A DNA stretch of 64,000 bases, from the NCBI GenBank assembly GCA_029213305.1, contig JARGPA010000015.1:24683-88682 (forward strand), given 5' to 3'. Both the position numbers and the translations under genes were made by a program. Positions 38,675 through 46,238 of the stretch are shown here, piece by piece (the stretch's first letter is position 1; each line of letters opens with the position of its first letter). The stretch is from Phycisphaerales bacterium (GTDB lineage Bacteria > Planctomycetota > Phycisphaerae > Phycisphaerales > UBA1924). The notes below the pieces were generated by a model, which was given only the letters and a program-made list of their open reading frames with translations, was not told the origin of the DNA and searched no databases.

Positions 38675-39649
38675 ATGAACAAAGCACAGCTTATTGCAAC
38701 AATCGCTGGAGCAACACTCGCAATCGCAAGTAGCGCCAACGCAGAAACCCTGATCTTCGCCGGGAACCATGGAGTTATTCACGAACTCGATACAGTTACA
38801 GGTGCAGTAACCTTCCGCGGTGTGTGCTCGGGACCAGTCAGTTCGATGATCGTAAACGATAACACGCTCTACCTCGGAGATCACAATGGAACTGTGTACG
38901 CGTACGACATCGATACCAACTTCGTTGTTGACGCATTCTCTGTACCATCCGATGCAAACGCGATGGCTTGGCTCGCTGATCAACTTGTCGTTGCAGATTC
39001 CTCTGGAGAGATTAACTACATCGATGCAACAACACACGAAGTAATCGATACTACAACTGCTCCTGGAACTGATGTTACAGCGATGGGAATCGACGCAGGC
39101 GGATTGTTCGTCGGCGGCCAATCCAGTATCGCGCTTCGCACCCATATCGGACAAGATGATTACGAGTTTTTCGCAGCATGTGGATCGCTCATTAACTCGA
39201 TCGCATTCGGATCTGACGAAATGTACCTCGGTGGTATCGCTTTCGGAGGCGCGGAATCCGGCACAGTATACATCTTTGATAAGTTCGCAGGCGGGATCGT
39301 CTACACAGGAACTCATGGGGTTGAATCTGACGTTACCTCCATGGTCTACTCTGATGGATTCCTCTACATCGCAGGATCCGACGGAGTCATCCATGAGATG
39401 GATCCCACAACTGGTGTAATCTCTCGTACATTCGAAACCGGAATTGATATCCAAGCAATGACTCCGGAATCGGGAGCTGTGTCTTGCCCGTCTGATTACG
39501 ACGCATCGGGTGAGCTTAACTTCCTTGATATCAGTCGATTCATTGAACTCTTCAATGAAGAGCTTGTTCCTGCGGATACCAACGGGGACAACCAGTTTAA
39601 CTTCTTCGATATCAGCACATTCATTGAGAATCTTGCTGGCGGCTGCTGA
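38675..39649 (+). CDS. Secreted beta-propeller-like protein with dockerin-like tail
   Basis: About 324 aa. AGGAGA with suitable spacing supports ATG 38675 (frame opens at 38633), giving signal peptide MNKAQLIATIAGATLAIASS ending SANA. The body has repeats of about 40 residues such as HGVIHELDTVTGAVTFRG, NGTVYAYDIDTNFVVD, SGEINYIDATTHEVID and DGVIHEMDPTTGVISRT, i.e. propeller blades of PQQ/WD-like type. The C-terminus has two Ca-binding repeats, DASGELNFLDISRFIELF (degenerate) and NGDNQFNFFDISTFIENL, ending AGGC. A surface protein of unknown ligand. Confidence 0.8.
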   Translation: MNKAQLIATIAGATLAIASSANAETLIFAGNHGVIHELDTVTGAVTFRGVCSGPVSSMIVNDNTLYLGDHNGTVYAYDIDTNFVVDAFSVPSDANAMAWLADQLVVADSSGEINYIDATTHEVIDTTTAPGTDVTAMGIDAGGLFVGGQSSIALRTHIGQDDYEFFAACGSLINSIAFGSDEMYLGGIAFGGAESGTVYIFDKFAGGIVYTGTHGVESDVTSMVYSDGFLYIAGSDGVIHEMDPTTGVISRTFETGIDIQAMTPESGAVSCPSDYDASGELNFLDISRFIELFNEELVPADTNGDNQFNFFDISTFIENLAGGC

Positions 39650-39657
39650 ATTGATAA

Positions 39658-40881
39658 TCATCCAACCTCCCCCTCGACCCGTGCAGTTTTTTCACTGCAT
39701 GGGTTTTCTTTTTTATCAACTCTCCGAGTTATGATTGCATGAATCCGAGTGTCTATGCGATAGATAAACACTGTAATCTGGCTATCACATCCTTTGCCTC
39801 GCAACTGTTTCTGTTCAATATCAGGATTCACTACCCCCGCTCGAGTCCGAACCTCAACTATCCCCGCGTTCAGTGCTCTGAGAGACGCTTTAACTTTCTT
39901 CCGATTCCAACTCATTATTTCGAGTACTTCATGCCAACGAATCATCGGATGCAACTGATATTGATTACATGTGATCATCCCAGTCCCTGGATGAACGAGC
40001 TTGTACTTTGTTAACTCGAGTAGTTCGTTTACAAGGTCTGCGCGTTCAAGAGAAGGATCGAGCGTCCCAAGGAACTCTTCGATCTTATTCGAATCTTCAG
40101 GACGATTTGGTTCACCTACTATCGAGCAAACTAATCCGTTTTTCTCAAGTAATGTTGCTCTGCTCAGATGTGGACCTGCGAGTTTTCCCAACCAAAGAAC
40201 TGCCTGTGTCAACTGACCTGATTCAGAAACAATCTCAACTTCACCCTGTGGGAGTAACTGAGCATCAACTCCTGGATTGAGCTTAATAGCCCCGGTTGGA
40301 TGTTGCTCAAGAAGTCGATTCCACGCGTCTGGGTTTGGAAGGTAGTCTTCAAGTTCGAGTGTCCTTGTCCCTCCAGATATCCTACGCGCAGGGTCGAGAT
40401 GAAATGCCATGATATCAGTGGGGCAGTCATCCACAGCATCACCACAGATTGAGTCACACTCTGTGTTGTGCTCATACATCCACGATCGGACATGAGAAGA
40501 ATCTATACCGATTGTTTTGAGCCCTGCTTGTTTCAATCCCCAACTGTCTCCACCTATACCTGAGCAAAGATCTGCAATCATTCCATGTGTACCAAGGACT
40601 GAGACAAAGCGTTTTGCTTTGTACTTTGAGGTAACTCCAGATGTAGCCATTTCAACAGCTGGAATGTCGGCGATAAGACTTGCACAAAACTCTGGGTCGA
40701 GTTTTCGAGCTGCTTTAACTCGAGCTCTCGAAGTCTCTGACGCAACTCGGAGTTGCTCAGCACTCATTTTCTTTCGGAATGATGCAATCAATGCAGGGGT
40801 CATCGAAGCAGGCATTTGAGCAATCGCTTCTTGCCCTTGCTCTGTGAGGAGCCACTTCCATGTTTGTAAATCATCGGTCAT
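39658..40881 (-). CDS. THUMP-like class I SAM-dependent methyltransferase
   Basis: 407 aa. Central Rossmann methyltransferase core: MIADLCSGIGGDSWGLKQAG (motif I, residues about 135-155), TIGIDSSHVRSWMYEHN (motif II) and FHLDPARRISGGTR (motif IV-like DPAR, which replaces DPPY). A helical N-terminus (about 1-100) and a C-terminal THUMP-like wing (after ~290) complete the architecture of predicted RNA-modifying enzymes of this family. Substrate unknown. The last ~20 codons (KKENPCSEKTARVEGEVG) double as the terminator of the convergent gene. Its start lies just after the ahcY terminator hairpin. Confidence 0.75.
   Translation of the reverse strand: MTDDLQTWKWLLTEQGQEAIAQMPASMTPALIASFRKKMSAEQLRVASETSRARVKAARKLDPEFCASLIADIPAVEMATSGVTSKYKAKRFVSVLGTHGMIADLCSGIGGDSWGLKQAGLKTIGIDSSHVRSWMYEHNTECDSICGDAVDDCPTDIMAFHLDPARRISGGTRTLELEDYLPNPDAWNRLLEQHPTGAIKLNPGVDAQLLPQGEVEIVSESGQLTQAVLWLGKLAGPHLSRATLLEKNGLVCSIVGEPNRPEDSNKIEEFLGTLDPSLERADLVNELLELTKYKLVHPGTGMITCNQYQLHPMIRWHEVLEIMSWNRKKVKASLRALNAGIVEVRTRAGVVNPDIEQKQLRGKGCDSQITVFIYRIDTRIHAIITRRVDKKENPCSEKTARVEGEVG
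39678..39714 (+). terminator. Rho-independent terminator inside the end of the convergent gene
   Basis: 10-bp stem CCCGTGCAGT / ACTGCATGGG (one G-T pair), loop TTTTTC, then TTTTCTTTTTT. It ends the propeller transcript, yet lies within the last codons of the convergent methyltransferase gene. Confidence 0.85.
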
Positions 40882-40916
40882 AAAAAAGGGCAGCGTTCCT
40901 TTCGAAACGCCGCCCT
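40882..40916 (-). terminator. Terminator of ahcY
   Basis: On the minus strand AGGGC-G-GCGTT pairs with AACGC-T-GCCCT (10 of 11 bp), loop of about eight bases, followed by TTTTTT. It abuts the ATG of the next minus-strand gene. Confidence 0.8.
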
Positions 40917-40934
40917 GTGATTGGCGATATCGAT

Positions 40935-42434
40935 TTAGTATCGGTAGTGGTTCGGTTTGAACGGGCCATCAACTGGGATATCTAAATACTCTGATTGCTC
41001 TTTGGAAAGCTTCGTGAGTTTGACTCCGAGCTTGTTAAGATGCAAACGAGCGACTTGCTCATCGAGATGTTTAGGTAGAACATGAACACTGTTGTCGTAT
41101 TGCTCTAAGTTTTCAGCAAGTTCGATCTGAGCAATAGTCTGGTTCGTGAAACTTGCGCTCATCACGAAACTTGGGTGACCTGTTGCACAACCAAGGTTGA
41201 GCAATCTACCTTCTGCGAGAACAAGAATACTTGTCCCCTTTGATTTGAACATGAACTCATCGAACTGAGGTTTGATATTGATTCTCTCAACATCTGCATC
41301 CTTCAAGAGTGGTTCCATCTGGATTTCGTTATCGAAGTGCCCGATGTTTCCAACGATTGCTTTGTTCTTCATTCGCTTCATGTGCTCAAGCGTAATGATG
41401 TCTTTGTTGCCTGTTGTGGTTACGAAGATATCTGCAGTTTCAACGAAATCTTCGAGTGTTGTAACTTCGTATCCTTCCATTGCTGCTTGGAGTGCACAGA
41501 TTGGATCGATTTCTGTCACGATCACACGACAACCTTGTCCCTTGAGGGATTGACAACACCCTTTACCTACATCACCATATCCACAGACGACCGCGACCTT
41601 ACCTGAGAGCATGACATCTGATGCGCGATTGAGTCCGTCAACAAGTGAGTGACGACATCCGTAGACATTGTCGAACTTGCTCTTTGTAACTGAGTCGTTG
41701 ACATTAATCGCAGGGAACGGGAGCTTTCCTGCAGTTGCCAACTGGTACAAGCGATGTACACCCGTTGTTGTTTCCTCAGAAATACCTCTAATTTGAGGTG
41801 TATTCTTGATAAACCAACCTGGGTTTGTATCGATTGTGTCGCTGATTGTGCTGAGGATGTACTTGAGTTCTTCTGGATCTGAATCTGGGTTGAATGCTGG
41901 GACAACGCCTGTGTTTTCGTAATCTAGGCCGTTAATCATGAAGAGTGATGCATCACCGCCGTCGTCTACGATTTGATCTGGACCAGTCCCGTCTGGGTAT
42001 GTCAGAGCTTGCTTTGTGCACCACCAGTATTCTGCGAGGGTCTCGCCCTTCCATGCAAATACTGGAACACCCTTCGGGTTCTCTGTGGTGCCGCCGTCCT
42101 CTGGACGACCGACAACGATTGCTGCCGCTGCGAAGTCTTGTGTTGAGAAAATATTACATGAGCACCAACGGACATTCGCTCCGAGTGCAGTGAGTGTTTC
42201 GATCAATACAGCAGTCTGGACAGTCATGTGCAGTGAGCCCATGATCTTGAGACCTTTAAGCGGTTGCTTCTTACCGTATTGTTCGCGAAGCGCCATCAAT
42301 CCTGGCATTTCATGCTCAGCAAGACGAAGCTCTTTTCGGCCATGCTCGTGAAGGCTCAGGTCGCGGACTTTGAATTGGAGCCCGTTGATTTCGTCAACAG
42401 ACATCATGGTTGGTTCTGTGGCGGTTGCGGTCAT
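40935..42434 (-). CDS. ahcY: Adenosylhomocysteinase (SAH hydrolase)
   Basis: Hydrolyses S-adenosylhomocysteine to adenosine and homocysteine, clearing the inhibitory product of methyltransferases. 499 aa, in the bacterial long form with an insert. [47 protein letters not shown] (Lys/Asp site), [18 protein letters not shown] (NAD loop) and the C-terminal [17 protein letters not shown] ending PNHYRY are classic. AAGGA precedes the ATG. Lies 47 nt downstream of the ArsR-methyltransferase gene and is probably its operon partner. Confidence 0.97.
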   Translation of the reverse strand: MTATATEPTMMSVDEINGLQFKVRDLSLHEHGRKELRLAEHEMPGLMALREQYGKKQPLKGLKIMGSLHMTVQTAVLIETLTALGANVRWCSCNIFSTQDFAAAAIVVGRPEDGGTTENPKGVPVFAWKGETLAEYWWCTKQALTYPDGTGPDQIVDDGGDASLFMINGLDYENTGVVPAFNPDSDPEELKYILSTISDTIDTNPGWFIKNTPQIRGISEETTTGVHRLYQLATAGKLPFPAINVNDSVTKSKFDNVYGCRHSLVDGLNRASDVMLSGKVAVVCGYGDVGKGCCQSLKGQGCRVIVTEIDPICALQAAMEGYEVTTLEDFVETADIFVTTTGNKDIITLEHMKRMKNKAIVGNIGHFDNEIQMEPLLKDADVERINIKPQFDEFMFKSKGTSILVLAEGRLLNLGCATGHPSFVMSASFTNQTIAQIELAENLEQYDNSVHVLPKHLDEQVARLHLNKLGVKLTKLSKEQSEYLDIPVDGPFKPNHYRY

Positions 42435-42481
42435 TGTTCAATCCTTCTTGTTCGTAATTCGAGTTGAAACTTTTTTGTTTG

Positions 42482-43459
42482 TTAAATCTGCGCCACTGCG
42501 GCGAAGAGTGATGGCCCGGAGGCCTGGATATTTGGTCTGAGTTCATTTTCACGGACGACTCGGAATCCGGATTCTTTAAAAATCTTTGCTCGTTCTTTTG
42601 CTGAGAAACCGAGATGGACATGTCCCATCGCATGTTTGTACTCATGTCGATCATGTTCACACATATCGACAACTAGGAGCATTCCACCACCTTGAGAAGT
42701 ACGGAGGATTCTTTTCATTTCTCGTAGAGCTTTTATTGGTTCATCTACATGATGCAGTACGAGTACGCATGCAGCTGCGTCGATGCTCTCAGATTCGATT
42801 GGGATATCAGTAAGATCACCTGTTAAGAACGAAACATTCTTGATGTCTTTTCCTGATTCTTTTAAACGGTTTTTCGCAGCTTCAAGCATCTCTGGTGATC
42901 GATCGACAGCGGTCACACTCTCTACCCATGGACTTAAGTGCTCCGTTGCATTTCCAGTCCCACATCCCAAATCAGCGACATGCCAACTCGGGTTTAAGAA
43001 ACCCAAAAGAGAATGATCAGTGAATCCTTGTCCGAACATTTCACTTCGAAGATCATCCCACTCGCCTGCAACGCGTCCAAAGAACGCTGCTGAATCAGTC
43101 ATACGATCAGCAAGTACAGAGTTCAAGCGACGATCGTCTTCATGCAGAGTTGTATCATCACCAAGTTGTTCACGAAGGGTCGTCCACAAAGCTCTTTTGT
43201 GTGGAGGGAGATCATCTAACACGACTCGGTAATAAGCCGCAGGACCTGATGTTCGTTTGAATACCCATTCTCCGTCTGCTAACACACGCAAGTGACGAGA
43301 CCCTGAAGATTGTGGGATTTGCAGAACTCTCACTAATTCGCCTACTGCGAGCTCTTGCTTCTCAAGCACTCGAATCATCCGCAAACGGACAGGATCACCA
43401 AGTTGAGAGAGTACCTCAACGGCTGATTGACTCGAAATGGAAGAAGCTTGAATAGTCAT
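42482..43459 (-). CDS. ArsR-type HTH fused to a SAM-dependent methyltransferase domain
   Basis: 325 aa. Residues 10-95 form an ArsR winged helix (VEVLSQLGDPVRLRMIRVLEKQEL, QSSGSRHLRVLADGEWV). No metal-binding CxC is seen. From about 140 a class I methyltransferase domain follows: WHVADLGCGTGNATEHLSPW, VTAVDRSPEMLEAAKNRL, AACVLVLHHVDEP. First gene of the ahcY operon. SAH-sensing ArsR regulators (SahR) are known elsewhere, so a plausible role is autoregulation and control of ahcY in response to SAM or SAH bound in the methyltransferase pocket; that is inference. Upstream sits a strong promoter with a nested palindrome. Confidence 0.85.
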   Translation of the reverse strand: MTIQASSISSQSAVEVLSQLGDPVRLRMIRVLEKQELAVGELVRVLQIPQSSGSRHLRVLADGEWVFKRTSGPAAYYRVVLDDLPPHKRALWTTLREQLGDDTTLHEDDRRLNSVLADRMTDSAAFFGRVAGEWDDLRSEMFGQGFTDHSLLGFLNPSWHVADLGCGTGNATEHLSPWVESVTAVDRSPEMLEAAKNRLKESGKDIKNVSFLTGDLTDIPIESESIDAAACVLVLHHVDEPIKALREMKRILRTSQGGGMLLVVDMCEHDRHEYKHAMGHVHLGFSAKERAKIFKESGFRVVRENELRPNIQASGPSLFAAVAQI

Positions 43460-43492
43460 TATCCTCTTATCCGGAAATACGGATATAGGATA
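43460..43492. promoter_or_regulatory. Nested palindromic operator upstream of the ArsR-methyltransferase gene
   Basis: TATCCG (43468-43473) and CGGATA (43480-43485) form a perfect inverted repeat with a six-base spacer. A second, outer TATCC (43460-43464) and GGATA (43488-43492) frame it. The whole site lies between the -10 box and the start codon and overlaps the predicted transcription start, the usual place for ArsR-type repression. Confidence 0.65.
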
Positions 43493-43515
43493 GTATGCTC
43501 TTGATCAAGTGTCAA
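43487..43515 (-). promoter_or_regulatory. Sigma-70-type promoter of the ArsR-methyltransferase/ahcY operon
   Basis: Minus strand: TTGACA at 43515-43510, exactly 17 bases, then TATCCT at 43492-43487. The start would fall near 43480, inside the palindromic operator. Confidence 0.75.
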
Positions 43516-43563
43516 CACACAGATTAAAGTTGATCCAAGCTCAAAATTGAGAATATAGGTAAA

Positions 43564-44247
43564 TTACGGTTTCATCGCAAGGGAAGGACCTGGGATCATC
43601 CCTAATTCGATGAGTCGAGCCTTGATTGATGGGCTTGATCGATCGAACCACAATGCTTTTCGAAGATTGAGGATCTCTGATTCTCGATCACCGACTTGCT
43701 TGGAAAACTGAGCAAGTTGGAGATAAGGGTCAGGGGATTGACCATTTGCGTGGATAACTGCTTGATCTAGTGCTTCTCGTGCTTCATCCATCATCCCAAG
43801 TTCTTGGCTGTATCGTGCAAGACGGTAATACCCCGAACCTTCTTCGCCTTCATTAACAGTCTCGCGAAGCAAGCTCATCAATGAATCAGTCCGGTTCGCA
43901 AGCACAAGAGCATCAGCAAGAGCTTCCAGGTATTCGATGTTTCCTGGTTTGAGATCGTGGGCAACACGAAGATGACTGATTGCTTGCTCGTAGTATCCGA
44001 GTCGAGTTTCGACTTTTCCTAGACGATATTCTGCGAGGACACTGTGTGGACGACGATCTACATACTCTGACCATAACTCGAATGCACGCTCGTAATCGCC
44101 TTTATCCTCAGCGATCCCCGCTTGAATATGGATGTCGTTGAGTGCAAGAGTATTCCGGACTTTTCCAACTGTACTACACCCTGCAGTAGGGATAGATGAA
44201 ATCGACGCGAATGCGATCAACACGGTGGCTGCGAGCGTACATTTCAT
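43564..44247 (-). CDS. TPR-repeat lipoprotein
   Basis: About 227 aa. ATG 44247 is favoured over 44262 by GGAG nine bases upstream. The leader MKCTLAATVLIAFASISSIP is followed by lipobox TAGC, so a lipidated envelope protein is likely. Three to four TPR-like helix pairs follow, for example KGDYERAFELWSEYVDRRPH, LGYYEQAISHLRVAHDLKPGN and LGMMDEAREALDQAVIHANG. Role unknown, possibly a scaffold for an envelope complex. Monocistronic. Confidence 0.8.
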   Translation of the reverse strand: MKCTLAATVLIAFASISSIPTAGCSTVGKVRNTLALNDIHIQAGIAEDKGDYERAFELWSEYVDRRPHSVLAEYRLGKVETRLGYYEQAISHLRVAHDLKPGNIEYLEALADALVLANRTDSLMSLLRETVNEGEEGSGYYRLARYSQELGMMDEAREALDQAVIHANGQSPDPYLQLAQFSKQVGDRESEILNLRKALWFDRSSPSIKARLIELGMIPGPSLAMKP

Positions 44248-44360
44248 AATACGGTTCTCCATCTCAAATCCTTGAGTATCACTTTTCTGGTTTCCATTTG
44301 TCTCAGTATCGTAGCGTTCCAGTCCGAGTTCATCTGCTAATACACATAGAATGAGTCATC

Positions 44361-44741
44361 ATGAGAAGAGCAGTTGTCCTCAAACACACAGAATCAAGTA
44401 AAGCGCCACACTTCGACTTCCTTATCGATCAGCCAGAACTTTTGATTGAGCATCGATTGATCTGCTTCAAATCTTTCATTCGCCCTGATTTAACGACATC
44501 GGGCAAATTACAAGCGACTCGAATCGCGGATCATCGAGCTCATTATCTGACATATGAAGGGCCGATCTCTGGTAATCGCGGAGATGTCAGTCGAGTTGCA
44601 AATGGGGTCATCGATTGTTTTACGATGACTCCAGACTCCCTCAAAATGTTGATTAAGTGGGATGATTTGACGATATTCTATGACGCAATTCGAATCGATC
44701 TTGATAATCCAAATTGGCTGATTCAATGCGAACAACGATAA
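44361..44741 (+). CDS. Stand-alone LigD 3'-phosphoesterase-like small protein
   Basis: 126 aa. RRAVVLKHTESSKAPHFDF followed by LIDQPELLIEHRL resembles the opening of the LigD phosphoesterase domain (VQKHxAxxLHYDFRLE). THYLTYEGP-type text (HRAHYLTYEGPISGNRGDV) matches the later loop (YADFEGxIPxGxYGxG). It lacks the ligase and polymerase domains, and some expected active-site His/Asp residues differ. Such short relatives occur in planctomycetes, where their enzymology is unclear to me. No Ku or LigD neighbour is seen. DNA end-processing is a possible but unproven role. Confidence 0.55.
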   Translation: MRRAVVLKHTESSKAPHFDFLIDQPELLIEHRLICFKSFIRPDLTTSGKLQATRIADHRAHYLTYEGPISGNRGDVSRVANGVIDCFTMTPDSLKMLIKWDDLTIFYDAIRIDLDNPNWLIQCEQR

Positions 44742-44814
44742 GACATACTGGACGCGGCCCTCAGTTTATGGTAGCGTAGAGTGTCCATTCAACTGATGTC
44801 CCATGGAGAATGCA

Positions 44815-45261
44815 ATGAGGGGATATTTTTCACATCCACTGCCACCAGGCTATTCTGGCCCGCCCCCGAAGCGGACCGGAGATCCAACGCCTAAGAAAGT
44901 TGAAAAAGCGGAACCGGATCCTTCACTTGATGATACATTGCCGCTTGATTTAGAGCCACCAGTACCATCGAGCTCTGACACGAAGGAACCATCAAAGATT
45001 CGAACCTTCGAACAGAAACTCAATGCAAACAAGCATGAAGATACTTGGGAACGAACACCCAATGTTACTGGAACTGGCGCAATACACGTCAAAAGCTTCC
45101 ATTGCAAACTTACTGGAGATTCTCTCGAGTTCATTGATCAACAAATCAATGAATGGCTTGATGCTCATCCGCAATACGAAGTCAAAACTGTAACGACTTC
45201 TATTGGAACTTGGACAGGAAAACTCAAAGAACCAAATCTCATCGTCAATGTCTGGGTCTAA
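44815..45261 (+). CDS. Hypothetical protein with Pro-rich N-terminus and conserved-looking C-terminal domain
   Basis: 148 aa from ATG 44815, chosen because GGAG lies six bases upstream (frame opens at 44803). Residues 1-70 are disordered, rich in Pro, Asp, Ser and Lys. Residues 85-148 (HVKSFHCKLTGDSLEFIDQ, HPQYEVKTVTTSIGTW, EPNLIVNVWV) look like a small alpha/beta domain, perhaps a ferredoxin-like fold. No function recognised. Overlaps the next gene's start by 14 bases, so the two are probably translated together. Confidence 0.65.
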   Translation: MRGYFSHPLPPGYSGPPPKRTGDPTPKKVEKAEPDPSLDDTLPLDLEPPVPSSSDTKEPSKIRTFEQKLNANKHEDTWERTPNVTGTGAIHVKSFHCKLTGDSLEFIDQQINEWLDAHPQYEVKTVTTSIGTWTGKLKEPNLIVNVWV

Positions 45262-46132
45262 GAGATCGGAGCTGAGATTGGAATCTGAATCAAAGCAAGA
45301 ATCTGCTCTGAGACTTGTGAAATCCAACTCTGTTTGTCAACGGATCAGGAACTCAGTATCATTGTGCGTTACTTTATGTGTCGCGTGTTTAAGCGTTGGT
45401 CTCGTTGGAACGATGATCGCATTCACGCAACCTGATGAACTCGAGCTTGCACCACAGGTTTTAACACCTGATCCTGAAGACATGCTTTTAGGGCAAGTAA
45501 CTCGAGTTCTTGACGGCGACACTCTGATCATCAAAGTTGAAGAATCTACCTATCTCTATCAACTCCTTGCATCTGACACTCCCGAGTTTGTTGCTTCCGA
45601 TCGTACTCCTGCAAAGTTTTCTCGTGAAGCAAAGCAGTTTATTGAGCAAAAACTCCTCGGCGAAATCGTCTACCTTCAGTTTGATCCTCTCACCAATAGA
45701 GATTCGAAGAAACGAAGAGTCGTATATCTGTTCCGCGCACCTGATATGCTGTTTGTGAATCTTGAGTTAATCAGACAGGGGTACGCGAAGTATAATCCTA
45801 CGCAATCATCACTCCATACTTCTTTGTTTGAGTATTATGCGTCTAAGGCGAAAGAGCTACAGCGCGGTATCTGGAATCCAGATGCGGAAGCAGTTGCATG
45901 GGCAACCAAACCTTCAGATGAACCGGATCCGCTTGAGAAATCACAAGTTGAAGAGCAAATCAACAACTCGAATCCTCAGCCTGTCGATCCCAACTCGGTA
46001 TACATTACTAAATCTGGAAAAAGTTACCACAAGAAAGGGTGCTCCCATCTGACGAACACCCAGCATCCTGCAAGTCGAGAAGATATCCAAGACACACACT
46101 CTCCATGCAAATCCTGTAAACCTGCTGGCTGA
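45248..46132 (+). CDS. Membrane-anchored thermonuclease (SNase)-like protein with altered active site
   Basis: About 294 aa. An N-terminal TM anchor (VSLCVTLCVACLSVGLVGTM) precedes an SNase-like domain (about residues 80-200 of the chain) with VTRVLDGDTLIIKV, LASDTPEFV and RDSKKRRVVYLF. By alignment with staphylococcal nuclease (FRLLLVDTPE), the catalytic Arg35 position is Gln here (YQLLASDTPE), while the DTPE Glu and the later Arg are kept. A short C-terminal Cys/His motif, YHKKGCSHL then HSPCKSCKP, looks like a small metal-binding cap. Nuclease activity is doubtful; the protein may bind nucleic acid or be inactive. Confidence 0.75.
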   Translation: MSGSKRSELRLESESKQESALRLVKSNSVCQRIRNSVSLCVTLCVACLSVGLVGTMIAFTQPDELELAPQVLTPDPEDMLLGQVTRVLDGDTLIIKVEESTYLYQLLASDTPEFVASDRTPAKFSREAKQFIEQKLLGEIVYLQFDPLTNRDSKKRRVVYLFRAPDMLFVNLELIRQGYAKYNPTQSSLHTSLFEYYASKAKELQRGIWNPDAEAVAWATKPSDEPDPLEKSQVEEQINNSNPQPVDPNSVYITKSGKSYHKKGCSHLTNTQHPASREDIQDTHSPCKSCKPAG

Positions 46133-46238
46133 AACATCGTTTCTGTCTTCAGATTTCCATGTAACCATTTTCATTGATTACCCCATAACGACTAGTTTAA
46201 TATACGGTTTTTTATGTGAGTTCGCCGATATATGTCCC

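Larger units (their letters stand above)
36485..39661 (-). other. 1058-codon antisense open frame under three genes (probably non-coding, unexplained)
   Basis: A minus-strand frame of 1058 codons with no stop, lying in exact codon register under the pseudopilin, LuxR-type and propeller genes and across both intergenic gaps. An in-register antisense stop would need TTA, CTA or TCA in the sense frame. None occurs across the whole span, although TCA is common in other genes of the window, including eno. Its ATG overlaps the stop of the upstream methyltransferase as ATGA, and GGAGG lies four bases before it. The predicted product is rich in Cys, Ser, Arg and Ile, with no domain I recognise. The sense genes all have recognisable families. 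I do not claim it is translated. Confidence 0.2.
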
